64,000 nucleotides of DNA. Origin: Reticulascus tulasneorum. Its lineage: Eukaryota > Ascomycota > Sordariomycetes > Glomerellales > Reticulascaceae. Location: NCBI GenBank assembly GCA_001557505.1, contig LSAX01000002.1:2232001-2296000 (forward strand). The letters are read 5' to 3'. Positions 13,301 to 24,057 of this stretch are shown in pieces (the stretch's first letter is position 1; every line of letters starts with the position of its first letter). Below the pieces are notes generated by a model. That model was not told where the DNA came from. It made no database searches and worked only from the letters and a program-made list of their open reading frames with translations. A program made the position numbers and the translations under genes.

Positions 13301-16300
13301 CCTACCGTGTCGGGTTGGTTTTAGAACCACGGCTGCTAAAGAGGGTGGGTTTTGAACGCTCTCCCACGTCTTTTTGAAGTCACACCAGACGTTCCAGAGA
13401 GATGGCCCTCCGGACACGAGGTGCAATGCTGTCTGATGCATGCGCTGCCCATCAATCACTTCGATAGGCCAATCGCAGCCCAGCATCGGTCCCGTCCATC
13501 TGAACTCTTGCCACCCCCTTCCTTAATCTCCTTCTCCATTCCCCAGAATCAGGTCGTATTGGCGCCGTGGATCGCGACAATGCTGGGACTGGACTGTCTC
13601 TTCGGTCCCGACAGGTTGCCTCATCTGTAGGGACCAAATCTTCTGGAAGAGTGGGCCGCCTGACTACAGGTGGGTGCGCCCTCATCCGATGTCGAGTGAC
13701 GGCATCGCCGTCGAGAGATGTCTATGCGGTAGCTGTGGCTCTGCCGACCTTCCTGTCTGGATCATCCTCGCGGATGATTGGGATGGGATGACAATGCCAT
13801 GCGACGAAAGCACGGAAGTGGACGGAAGTGTTCTCGATTGTCTTTGCATCATGGCCTGTCCCTGCCAGGTGCGACGGAAGATGTCTGTGAGTGCAGACTT
13901 TCGTTCCCGGGCTCGTTCTTCTGGAAGCCTAGGAGAAGCAGTCGTCCTCAGGTGATGCTTCACCTGACCTATTTCCTGACGCCCCTTTAGCCTGAGAAAG
14001 TTTCCCAAACAGGCTGAGCAACCCGCCGTGATGGCTTCAAAAGCCGCAATGGGATAGAAACAGAGGTCGTTTCGCCTGGCTCTAGGCTGAGTCCTGGAGC
14101 TCACCAACAATGGGGGCTGTGTCTGCTTTTAAGCTGTCGTATTCAATTGTGCCGAACTCGGGTTCATTGAGCCTCATTCAGCCTCATGTTGGGCTGACGA
14201 GTTGCGTGAAATTGGCTAAAGGGGCAAGAGAGGCTGCGGTTGGATTCTGAGGGCGGCCACTTTATGTGAGGAGCGAGGCAGAATGGGATCCGATCTTGTG
14301 ATGATATTTTCCCTAATAGCAGCCGTGCGCTTGTTACTAGTCGTCGTCATCCGCCTGCGGAACGAATATATAACTGTGCCTCCATCTCCCTGAAGTTCAC
14401 TTGCTCTTGATGCCTTTGCAATCAGATGGACAATATCGAAATCATCAGCAGCCAGCCATATCGTTCGTCCTGCCGTGATCGATATATATGATGCTCCCGA
14501 CACATATCTCGCTGGCCATGCCGATACCTTTCGACTCCTGACTTTCTCTGGTGTTGCCATCCATGGCCGGGATAACGAGGAAATCTAGCGACGAGGAATT
14601 TGTGATCTGGACAGTTCAAGAGAAGGATGGACCACTCCCTTGGTTGACGATATCTATGCAGCCGGCGAAAGGGGTCGATACCCCTTTATTCTGGCGATGG
14701 ACACGATGGGCCCCACGACGATACTCTTCCACGGCTAGGAGACATGACAGCAGCAATCAGGGTTATTCGCTTCCAGCTGCCGAATGCTATTATACTTTCC
14801 ACAACTATCAAAGTTATATTCCAGGACATCGAGGCGATGGGACTTTAGTGCCACGTTTGAGTTTCGAATCCGAACGCCATGGGAGCTTCAAGCCTCGGCA
14901 CTGCGCAATTCGGGAGCTTTTCTTGACGAAGGTCAACATCCAACCACATAAGAAAGCTGGGAAAGCCCTCGCAGGAATCTTGGATTAAGCGCGATTGTGG
15001 ACATACCTTCCTTCGGAACGTATGTAGCGGGTTGTCGATCTGCGCCGGCAAAGGGATCTCTCCACAAGATCCAGTGACAGGACAATTGTCTCTTTGCTGG
15101 CCGTGAATCCATCCATAGGAACACAAGCATGCTCTGCATCCTGGCCAGGACAGTTTGAGTTCCATTATCTGGTTCCGGGTCGAAATTCGAATGAGGAGCA
15201 TATTTGCAAAGAAGGAAGCTTGCTAGCATCATGGTAAGCCACAACAACGAACACGCAAGAAGACCGGGCAATGGATTCTTACACAGAGCAATCGTAACCG
15301 CGGTTCTTTTGGGATTGTTCCTGAGCGGAGAACCCGCATGACTAGCCATTCTTGATGACCTGTTTGTCGTGCCAGGAAGTCTCCTGTTGCAGAGCCCTTT
15401 TTGGGCATCAAAACACGGGCAATCCGGACTGAAGAACTGATTGCGGCCGCCGACCACCTTTCTGTCATCTCTGAACCTTACTTCATCCCAAGTTTGATGA
15501 AAGGAACTATCTTAGCAAGGTCGTACGACGATGGAGTCTTAGTTCCAAGGATGCTGTCCGTCTGGTTTGGTCCGCCGTCGACAAAGCCAGGATCAAGCCA
15601 TGCAACTTGAAGCTCCTAGTTCTGTTAACTAACGGACCTTCATAATGATTTTCTGGCTTTCGAATATCTGTTATCTTATTCATAGTCACTGGCAGAGTGT
15701 TTCTGTCAGCGACTAAACTGATTCAGGGGCGAACAAAGCCACGTACCCGTGGTGGTCGACTTGGCCACGCGCAGGAAACGTAATGCGAAGAAGTTGTCTG
15801 TAGAGTAACTTTTGTTGATCCTGTTTGCTATAATCCGAATCTCGTCTCCAACTCACTGTCATCAGTCATCGGCTTAGAGTCGGGCATGCGTGCACGTCAC
15901 CACGCTCCTGGCTCGCTCTCCCATAGCTTCTCCTCTCATCCCCATTAACAAAAGATCACTATAGAACATGGCAGCACCAACTTCTGCTTACATGTGCCGT
16001 CGATGTTGCAAGACTCGCAAGTTGAAAATGGAGAGAGTTGTTCTGAGAGTCTTAAGATGCTAGTAGATTGAATAATTACCACATACGTACATACCAAGAT
16101 GAACAAATTTTTCTTGTTTGGAATACTAAGCCACGTAGTACACAGTTTTGAAGATACACATCGAGTAATGTCGCATATATGTATTTGTATGCTGTGTGCG
16201 TTTCTACTATTAGATGAGTCCCACCTGGAATACCCATATAGAACCGATCCCGTCGCCATGCCCCTGTTCCATGCTCAGCTCAATCTCGCTAGAAAACATG

Positions 16301-16391
16301 CCATATCCCCAGAACTCCTAGTTGGAACTTCCTTTCATTAAGATGCCTTGGCTTATATACTGTGACGCGAGCATTCATATCTCCTGACACC
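10301..16391. other. Intergenic DNA between the xyr1 upstream region and the MFS gene, no supported gene
   Basis: Contains several overlapping open frames (11448-12068 plus, 12823-13377 plus, 14551-14988 plus, 14933-15457 minus), none with a recognisable domain. The part at 14200-15500 is the most protein-like: a plus-strand stretch near 14630-14735 and a minus-strand stretch with a hydrophobic segment near 15170-15260. I could not assemble either into a gene. The 3' end of the MFS transcript should lie near 16300-16391. Confidence 0.45.
12986..13010. repeat. (CCTTGT)n hexanucleotide tandem repeat
   Basis: About four perfect copies of CCTTGT in intergenic DNA; a minor simple-sequence repeat. 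Confidence 0.8.
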
Positions 16392-18250
16392 TCAGCCATT
16401 CCCACCTGCGGCAAACGGACTTCTCAATCGTAACCTCTCCCCGTACTTCCACAACAATATCGGCCCTGGAAATCCGATAACCATTGCAATCAGGGCCAGC
16501 AACGAATTGCCCCAGCCATAGTCCAAACGATCATACATGTACGGCGCGAACAATGGAAAGCCAAACCCGGCCAAGCTTCTCAACACCGTAGCAGCCCCGA
16601 CCGCACTGGCCGCATATCTGGAGTATGAATCGACCAAAAATCCCTGGATACACTGAAAGCCGATGATGGTGCCCATGCTTATCAGTGCAGCGCCGATGTT
16701 TGGTCCGATCCAATGCGTTTTGTACTGCGCCGTCCAGCCGTATATGAATAAGCCCATGGGCACAAGTATCGCTCCGGGAACCATCATGGGCACGCGGAAC
16801 TCGGGACGGCCAGGTCCGCCATCCGGAACATAGCGGCGCTTGAGCGCAGCGTAGATCCTATCTTGTAAGGGGGCGCAGAGCTGAGCGCCGAGGAAGAAGC
16901 CCACCCCTAAGGAGATGTAGTTCAGGCCCCCCATACCGATCGATTGCCCATAACGTATGTTCCAGAGGGTAGGGAAGGTGGAGAGAACGAGGTACATGAG
17001 GCCGTAAAGGAACATCATGTACAACGCCATTATTTGGACGATGATTTGGGTTCCGAGGAGGCGGAAAGGACGCGTGAATGCGATTGTTAGGGTGCGGAAG
17101 ATGGTGCGGTCCGGATGATCATATTCTGTGTGTAGGGCAGTGTTTCCCGTTTCCTTGATAAGGCGAATCTTCTTTCGGTGAAGGAGAACAGGAGTGTATG
17201 TCTCCTGTAGAACGAAAATGCCTATTATTTGGAAAACTGTGGTAAGGATGGTAGTGCTGTAAAAGCACCACCGCCATGTGGTCTCTTGTGTGATGAAACC
17301 GCCGGCAATGGGGCCGATGGCTGGACCGAGAAGCGGAGTCAATGAGTAAAGACTCATTGCCCTGCCACGCTCCTCTGCGGTAAACAGGTCAGAGAGGACA
17401 CCACCACCAATGGCGAGTGGTGCCGAGCCGCCCAGACCGGCCAAGAAGCGGAAGGCAATCATCTGCCCCTTGGTTTGGGCTAGTCCGCAAGCGAGGTTGA
17501 AGACGAGGTAGAACAGATTCGTCAACTGCAGCACTGGGACACGCCCGTAGAGCTCGGAGAGCGGACCCCAGGCGAGGGGTCCCAGGGCGTATGCAAGGAC
17601 GAAGACTGACAGGACGAGAGCTTGCTCCACGGCGCTAGGGATGTTGAGGTCGCGGCCGATGTCCGTTAGAGCTGGTGCTACCATTGCAGAGGAAACTGGA
17701 GAGAGTAGAGTGAAGCATGACACTGCGAACGTCATTAGGAGCCAGCCCATTACTGTGGAATGTCGTACATACCGCAGAATACAGCAGCCCATTTCTTTTT
17801 GAACGCCCACAGTTTCGGGTTGTTGAGATCCTTAGGCCCGTCCCACCTCACCAGGTTAGGATCCCTCTCGCCCTCTGACGAGTCGCTATTCTCGTCATCG
17901 AGTTCGCGGCCGAGTTCAAGATCTCTCCTGTTCTCGATTCCATCTCTCACTTCGGAAACCGTCCTCGACAACGACCGTGATCGAATACTCCTTGCACGCT
18001 CTCGGCGATGCCGCGATGAGCTGCGGTCGCTCTCATCACTCGATGTAGAGTGCCTTATCGAACTGGACTCAACCTTCTCCGCTTCCACTTCGGTCTGAGC
18101 TGCCGGTGCCTTGATGGCGCGTTCGACGTGGTGTCTTAACGTCTCTGGCCGCGGGGTCGTGGACCCTGGTACGATGCCTGCTGGCGAGCCATCTTGTTCC
18201 GAGGAACTTGTGTTTGAAGGATCCTTCATTCCTTTATCGGGTCCAAACAT
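16392..18250 (-). CDS. MFS transporter of the drug:H+ antiporter (DHA1) type
   Basis: Probable 12-helix plasma-membrane proton antiporter exporting drugs, toxins or polyamine-like compounds; the substrate cannot be told from sequence. Start ATG at 18248-18250. Exons 18250-17773 and 17722-16392 give 602 aa. The 50-nt intron has a GTATGT donor, CTAATGA branch and CAG acceptor; splicing there restores the family-typical KKWAAVFCVSCFTLLSPVSS at the first helix. The N-terminal ~150 residues are cytosolic, Ser/Arg-rich and acidic, ending in the usual NPKLW. Hallmarks: GPLSELYGRVPVLQ (motif A-like, loop 2-3), FLAGLGGSAPLAIGGGVLSD and the helix-5 antiporter motif LTPLLGPAIGPIAGGFI. The final exon reads to a TAG-free end in GGNG before the stop. 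It stands alone: its neighbours are a GPI protein 1.2 kb upstream and 14 kb of empty DNA downstream. Confidence 0.93.
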
Positions 18251-19491
18251 ATATCAACTCTTCATGCAACATTTACGGGCCAAAACCTGTATTGAGAATC
18301 CGTGAGGTACGAGTAGTCAAGAACACGAACAGTCACTCTTGTGCAACCCGAACACTTGTAAACGAGATTAAAGCATCCCAGAGCAGGATGCCTTTCTATA
18401 TATTTCAGACGACGCTGGAAAGAATGTAAGCATGGGGGAAAAAACTCGAAGATACGAAATCGGAGCAACGAGTCCTTGCTCGCCGGGAGTCCACACCCGC
18501 CTTGGCCACCGAAGGCCCTTCGAAACCCCATAACGCATTGATTTGGGAAGGTCGGTGTTGCCCAATGACGTCGATGGAGATAGACTGGATAGGGAAAGGG
18601 TTCGTGCCGATGCCGCCTTGCTCTGCAGGCTAGGAATACTATCACCGTACTACGTAGTAATGGTGGCGGGTTTAACAACCGTACTCTACGGAAATAGGTT
18701 TAGAGCGGTGGGGCAATATCATCGGTTGAAGGCGGTGCCGAATCGGCCTCGAAAACGATTAACAGTATATGTAGTCGCGTGCCATTTTCTGTTCTTCTCC
18801 ACACTTCTCCGGAGTGAGTTGATTGAACGATTTGACGAACTAGAAGGTATGCCGCGTAGCTCTGAATCATTGGCAGCCATTTGGCCCGAGAATCTATGAT
18901 TGGGTCGTTCCATGATGCCGTCCACACGCTACTCAGCTAGAGCCGGTCTTGGCCACTCCCGATTCCACACGGATTGCATCGCTCGGCGTTATTGATAAAC
19001 TCCAGCGGCCTAGGTTTGTAAGTCGGACCCTCCGATCTTGGTCGGCTTCAAGGCTTGCAACCCGAGGATTTGCCTCCTACTACGTGTAACTCACGCTTCG
19101 GCATCCATCACCTCGGTTTCCATTTACTGTCTCCCAGGTTGTAGATGGTAGATGATGGATAAACTTCGTAGTGGCACCCATGCCGTCACTGCCGACTTGC
19201 CGCATGTATTTGCCCCAAAATGGTCTCTTATCGAGGGAAGATACAGATTGGTGACTAGAGAGTGCGGATACCCCAAGGCAGAGTATCGAGCGGCCTCAAT
19301 GGATTCAGGGTGAAAGAGTATATATCTTCAACAAAGATCACGGCAGAAGACTCGGAAGCGGCAGGCGAGGGGTAAGTTGTAGTCTTAGTTTATTAATGTT
19401 ACAAGAAATCGAAGCATTGATCTTACTTCCAACACCGAACTCCCCCGCCGACGAAATAGATCTCCTACACGGGCGCCATATCACTTATCTT
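18251..19491. other. Intergenic, promoter of the MFS gene and 3' flank of the GPI-protein gene
   Basis: No supported gene. Open frames at 18543-18899 (plus) and 18262-18678 (minus) lack domains and begin at non-ATG codons or in weak context. A TATA-like element lies at 18397-18402. Confidence 0.5.
18397..18402 (-). promoter_or_regulatory. Possible TATA box of the MFS gene
   Basis: TATATA, read as AAATATATAG on the minus strand, about 147 nt upstream of the MFS start codon. Position and sequence fit a fungal core promoter, but there is no direct evidence. Confidence 0.35.
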
Positions 19492-20514
19492 TCATGCAAA
19501 GGCAAGGAAAGTTGCAGCCATAGCAAGCAAAGCAGCGGGGAACGCCGACGACGACCTGGTTCCAGCATCAGACTTCGATGTCGTAGGTCCTGGAGGACTA
19601 GTCGTCGTCAAAGTGGGGGAATCGAGGTCTCCTCTAGTCGGAACGGAATCAACACTCTCACTACCATCAGCGATCCTGCTGGCCCGCAGGCATCGCACTT
19701 GAGAAGTGGTGACCTGGCTGCCGGTCTGCGGCTTGTTGTCCCAAGTGATGATGACGGGCCAGATGTTCGTGACGGCCTGGGCGTAGGCGGCTTCGTCATT
19801 CGCGTTTGTCGGGCTGGAGGAGAGGGCATAGAAGTGCTTCCCGTCGAGGATTTTCTTGTTCAGTTCTAAGATATGTTAGCCCAATGGACATGGGGGGTGG
19901 CTGGACTAGGCCAACTTACCAAAACCGACATTGCTATTTTGCTTGGGGAAGAACTCCCTGCAGCTCTCCGGGATGGAGACACTGCCACAGGAGCCGGAGC
20001 GGTCAGATTGCGAACTCGACGCTTCTCGCTCCAGATCAGTAACGCATGCATCGCTCAGTGCAGTCTTGCAGTCCCCTTCATCTTCCTGCCCCTTGCCCGT
20101 AGCTCCGTCATTCAGACCAGGATATATAACGGCGCAGACCCTCCACGCACTGTCCACGGTCTCAAGGATTGAGCTGTCTGGCGCTTCGATGCTTAGCACT
20201 GACAACTGCGTGAACTTGCTCTTGTCCACATCGTCGTCATCCGAATTTGTCAGAGGGACATCGGCCTTGACGTGGACCTGCAACGTCCAGTCGGCTGTTG
20301 TCTCTACCTGCGGGAGGGAAAGACTATAGCCAGTTATGGGAAAGATGCCAGTGGCGTTGGCTTGACTAAGGGACTGTTGGAACTCGGTGGCAGAAAGGCC
20401 GAGCGGCGGGTTGTCGTTTAGCGTCCCTGCAAAGTAGCGCTCGCCGAAGCCATCGTACGCGCACGCGACGGCGACCAAGCCTAGAGCAGGTAGTGTTTTG
20501 CGGAAGATAGCCAT
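19492..20514 (-). CDS. Secreted, probably GPI-anchored protein of unknown function
   Basis: Not a family I can name. Start ATG at 20512-20514 (MAIFRKTLPALGLVAVACAY), a clear signal peptide with likely cleavage after about residue 19; upstream in-frame codons offer no earlier ATG. Exons 20514-19920 and 19865-19492 give 322 aa; the 54-nt intron (19866-19919) has a GTAAGT donor and TTAG acceptor. The ectodomain contains WTLQVHVKADVPLTNSDDD, an acidic patch, WRVCAVIYPG and paired cysteines (DCKTALSDAC, GSCGSVSIPESC) likely to form disulfides. The C-terminus is Ser/Thr/Pro-rich (TTTSPPGPTTSKSDAGTRSS) followed by a hydrophobic tail ending in LLAMAATFLAFA, the usual GPI-attachment signal. It is therefore expected at the plasma membrane or in the wall. 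A TATA box lies about 110 nt upstream. Confidence 0.88.
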
Positions 20515-21568
20515 GTTGCGAGCGAGTGATCGCGCCTGAATAATGTTTCTAGGCACAACGATATAGGGAAGATTGCAGAATGGGCGGACGTTGAGACAAG
20601 CATCATGTCGTGAGAGCAACGTCCTTATATAGAGGTACAAGCTGATTTACGAGCAATCATCCGCTAGCCCTCGATTCTTCTAAACCTCATTACCGTTCTA
20701 ATTCAAGAATAGCTGTATAAGGACATCACAACGGTTCATCATAGAGATGAGATAAGCTCATGGGGCTGTAAGGGTGCGGGAGTTGGGTTGAGGCGGCCGC
20801 CCCCTCGCTGATGATTGGCGGGTTGCACAATCTGGGGATTGGGAAACAAGGGAAGAGGGTCCATTCACAGCCGCATCACCGCCCACGAGCGAATGCTTTA
20901 GGGACTTTGGATAGCGCCAACTCGTATGGAACTGCTGGCGATACCGCTAGGGCTTACTGGGAGTAGCGACCTAATAATATGAAGCCGAAAACGGTATAAC
21001 ACATAAGAACGTTAAAGTGTAACTACCAGGAGGCCTTTGCCCATCATAGTAGCCTTTCCTTACCAGGGCATATGAATCTCACCAACCAAGCTCTGCATTG
21101 AGACGTGCGCAAGGTTGTTGGCAACAATGGAGACCAGGGTTCTCGGCTGTGCTGCTTACGCTGTGGAGTGAAAACGCTATCACATAGGTGGGCTTTACGA
21201 TCAGCGAGGTTAAGTTGACCAGCTCGGACACAGTATCCAACGTTTCAGAAGCTCAAATGCTTATGCCAATGCAGCTTGGATCTAAAGTTAATCAGGAGCC
21301 GAGATATTCGACGATGACCCCCCTGCTGACGCTTCTCTGGGCAATCTCACTGTTTTATTCGGGGCGGAGGGAATAGTTCAAAACATGTTGTCATGTCTAC
21401 ATAAATCTGCAGGCCCGATTGCCAAGCGTTTCTCTAAAGAACCCCTTTAAACCTCCACGGCTCAACCATGCATGCAAAGCGACTGGCCAGCTATGCAATA
21501 TCCCAAAACTCCAGAACCCGATCCAACTTTCCCACCAATGCCCCTGATAAGCAAGAGTCGCGGATGAT
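20515..21568. other. Intergenic between the GPI-protein and CLD1-like genes
   Basis: Holds the GPI-protein promoter and the 3' flank of the hydrolase gene. No supported coding frame. Confidence 0.5.
20625..20631 (-). promoter_or_regulatory. TATA box of the GPI-protein gene
   Basis: Reads TATATAA followed by GGACG on the minus strand, about 111 nt before the start codon; a near-consensus TATA element at a sensible distance. Confidence 0.5.
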
Positions 21569-23191
21569 CTACCCCCTTCTCCCAGCGCTCGCCGTCTCTT
21601 CCAATTCCTTCCGTATTGCCTCATTGAAACTTTCGGGGTTGTCCAAGTACAGATGATGGCCAGATTTTGGAATGATGACCACCTTCGCGCTGCCGTTTTC
21701 CCTCCTCTTCTCTTCATCGGTGCCATGTAATAACGCCTGAAGCTTTGTCTGCTTCAGCTTTTCCTCAGCCGCAAAGCCGCCGGCAACGTCCATCCAGTCA
21801 TTCTCGCCATACATCATGACGACTGGAATGCCGGTCTCCTTGATCTTCTCCCCGTTCTTATCAATGACTTGCCGCCCTACTCCTTGGATCCGGTTAATAA
21901 GCGGGCTGCGAGCATAGGCGCCTGGGGCGAGAAGGTACGGCAGCGCATACTCGCCGCTGCCTCTTTGCCGGAAGATAGAGAAGGAGTAGTCGTGCAGTGT
22001 TTGGGATTCGTCAGCAGGTAGGTGATTAAATCTCCGCGACGTCCAGCCGGATACGAATCTCGGCCCCAGAGGCCCCGTCAGTCGAACTACGCTGAAAGGC
22101 GAGACGTTTGCATCCCAGAGCCAAGAAACCCAGCCAGGTATCGGCCGCTTCGGAGCATTTGTCGCGTTCTTGCTGGCATTCGGCTTGCTGTTTGCGTTCA
22201 TGGTGTTATTCTTGTCATTCACGACGCTTTCTTGGTCCTGCGTGAACTCGTTCCCCATCGTCGATTCCTCTGGATCTGGAATGGCTTCGTTGACCGCCCA
22301 GGGGTCCGCGGGAATGCCGACCGGGGATGCCAAGATGAGCTTCTTCAGATGGCCGGGATACTTGAGCGCATACGAAGCCGCGAGGTAACCGCCTAGCGAA
22401 TGGCCCAGAAGAGTGAACTTGTCGATGTTTCGAATTTTCCGCCACTCTTCTAAAGAGTCGACGAACCAAGCTTCGGCTTCGGCAATCTTGGCATCCTTAT
22501 CCTTGGCGTTGACCTTGAATGCCGGTCTCGTTGAGTTTCCCATTCCCAGCATGTCCAGAGAATAGAGCTTCCAGCCCTTGTTCCGCGTTATTGGCTCATA
22601 ATTCTTATAGAAGAAACCCAACCCCGCGCCATATCCGTGCAGCATCACCAACGTTTCCTCAACTGGCTCGCCGACTCTCTCGACGGAGAATTCATTCAAG
22701 CCTCTGTTGACTCCGGAGAGCTTCACCATTGTTGTTTTCCATAATCTGCTGCCGAAGGGATCCGCCTTGCCTGACGTCTCTTCGGTAGAGGCATTCTCGG
22801 TTGCTTCTCTTAAAAAGGGCATAAAGGAGAGAACATTTCGCTCGGCGACCTGCGGAGTGACACTGGTCCACTGTGATATTGTCAGTACTTCGGTTTTTTT
22901 TGGTTTTTTTTTGGCGCGAGGAGCAACTCCGTCACTCCCCGGATCGATTGAACCTACCCATTGGTATGCTGCGTCCTTGTAGCCCAAAGGAAACCAGGTT
23001 GGACCAGCACGAATCCCCTTCGGCTTTTCCTCGCTCTCCCTAGATCTTGTTGCCGTCGCCATGGTTTGGTGTGATCTGCGTGCCGCTGTTTCTTCGGTAG
23101 ACAGTCGGATGGTGGATGCGGTCACAATGGTAGTTGCAATCTTACGCCTCGACCCGTTCAGGACCAGTGAAGTAGATTGTTGCTGTAGCAT
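21569..23191 (-). CDS. Cld1/Ict1/ABHD4-5-type alpha/beta hydrolase (cardiolipin or phospholipid deacylase)
   Basis: Mitochondrial lipase family: yeast Cld1 removes an acyl chain from cardiolipin, and relatives (Ict1, ABHD5) act in lysophosphatidate acylation or lipase control. Start ATG at 23189-23191. Exons 23191-22958 and 22870-21569 give 511 aa. The 87-nt intron (22871-22957) is in frame and stop-free, but removing it joins YKDAAYQW to WTSVTPQVAERNVLSFMPFL as in homologues, and it has a TACTGACA branch. The basic, Ser/Thr-rich N-terminus (MLQQQSTSLVLNGSRRK) looks like a mitochondrial presequence. Catalytic features: oxyanion HGYGAG (156-161), nucleophile elbow GHSLG (S236), acid region GENDW, and GHHLYLDN with the HX4D motif (H483-D488) typical of the CGI-58 group. 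An Asn/Ser/Lys-rich insert lies between the cap and the catalytic acid. Confidence 0.93.
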   Translation of the reverse strand: MLQQQSTSLVLNGSRRKIATTIVTASTIRLSTEETAARRSHQTMATATRSRESEEKPKGIRAGPTWFPLGYKDAAYQWVGSIDPGSDGVAPRAKKKPKKTEVLTISQWTSVTPQVAERNVLSFMPFLREATENASTEETSGKADPFGSRLWKTTMVKLSGVNRGLNEFSVERVGEPVEETLVMLHGYGAGLGFFYKNYEPITRNKGWKLYSLDMLGMGNSTRPAFKVNAKDKDAKIAEAEAWFVDSLEEWRKIRNIDKFTLLGHSLGGYLAASYALKYPGHLKKLILASPVGIPADPWAVNEAIPDPEESTMGNEFTQDQESVVNDKNNTMNANSKPNASKNATNAPKRPIPGWVSWLWDANVSPFSVVRLTGPLGPRFVSGWTSRRFNHLPADESQTLHDYSFSIFRQRGSGEYALPYLLAPGAYARSPLINRIQGVGRQVIDKNGEKIKETGIPVVMMYGENDWMDVAGGFAAEEKLKQTKLQALLHGTDEEKRRENGSAKVVIIPKSGHHLYLDNPESFNEAIRKELEETASAGRRG

Positions 23192-24057
23192 GCCGGTGGC
23201 AAGAAGAGGACCAACACGTCTTTTAAAGAAGGTGTCGGGTTCTTATGAAACTGCGAGTCTGTCAGCACAGACTGCGTAGGCCAGACACGCCGCGAATAAT
23301 GTGCCAGTGTTCGGAGTGGTGACGCACGGCAAGTCCCTGAAGAGCGCCTGGTCGGAGATAATGTTAATGGCGGATTTGGCGGACTTTGAATCAACCCGCT
23401 TTCCGATGTTGACGAGGTCCGCCGCGTACACCGAGAAGGCTTTCCCCGTCGGAAATAGAAGGTTCTAGGGGGTGAGTCCTGGGATTGATTGAGATTGGGA
23501 ATGGTGAGAGATAGGATATGATTGAGTCATGAACCCAGCAGTTTTGTTCTTTGTTCTTTGGAAAGTGTTTATTAGTTATTATGCCTCAATTGAGGAATAC
23601 CTACATTTTATCTCCACTGCTTGGATGTGGGGGGACTCGGGAGGCTGTTCAGTAACCTTTGTTGATCTAGAGGGGTCTTTAGGGGCTCCACCGCTGTCTT
23701 TTAGGCGACACAGGACTATTCAGGCAACATCAATCGCTACTTGATTAAATTACTAACCTAGGTAGGTAGCCAATCCCGTGCCTGCGCTCGGACCATTTGT
23801 CCAGGGCTCGCGATGACGCTCCTCCAAATGATGCTGCAGCCGCCTGCAAACTTTGAAGCTCTTGATCCAGTCTTTAGCAAAGAAAGCCAACTGCTCGACA
23901 TCAAAAGCGTATCTCCAAGTTGTATCCAATTGAGCATCGGTGCTGTTTCAACAATTCAACATCGCATGATTGTGCCGTATTGTTGACGTGGCTGTGTCCC
24001 AGCCCAGCCATTCGGTTCCACCCAGCGTCCTGTTATCTTCCTATCCCGCAAACAAAC
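23192..24057. other. Divergent intergenic region between the CLD1-like and SPO7-like genes
   Basis: Shared upstream region of two oppositely oriented lipid-related genes. No supported gene; an ATG-started 71-codon frame at 23529-23744 has no recognisable features. Confidence 0.5.

Noticed and set aside
12823..13377. 184-codon plus-strand frame including Ser-Leu repeats
   Set aside because: The Ser-Leu run is simply the translated CCTTGT hexamer; no family resemblance.
17753..17772. 20-nt GTATGT...CACAG segment as the MFS intron
   Set aside because: It keeps the frame but is far too short for a fungal spliceosomal intron; the next in-phase CAG gives a normal 50-nt intron with a branch site.
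16392..17810. Reading the MFS gene as a 472-codon single exon
   Set aside because: It starts at a non-ATG codon and lacks the conserved N-terminal segment; the 50-nt intron at 17723-17772 gives the family sequence.
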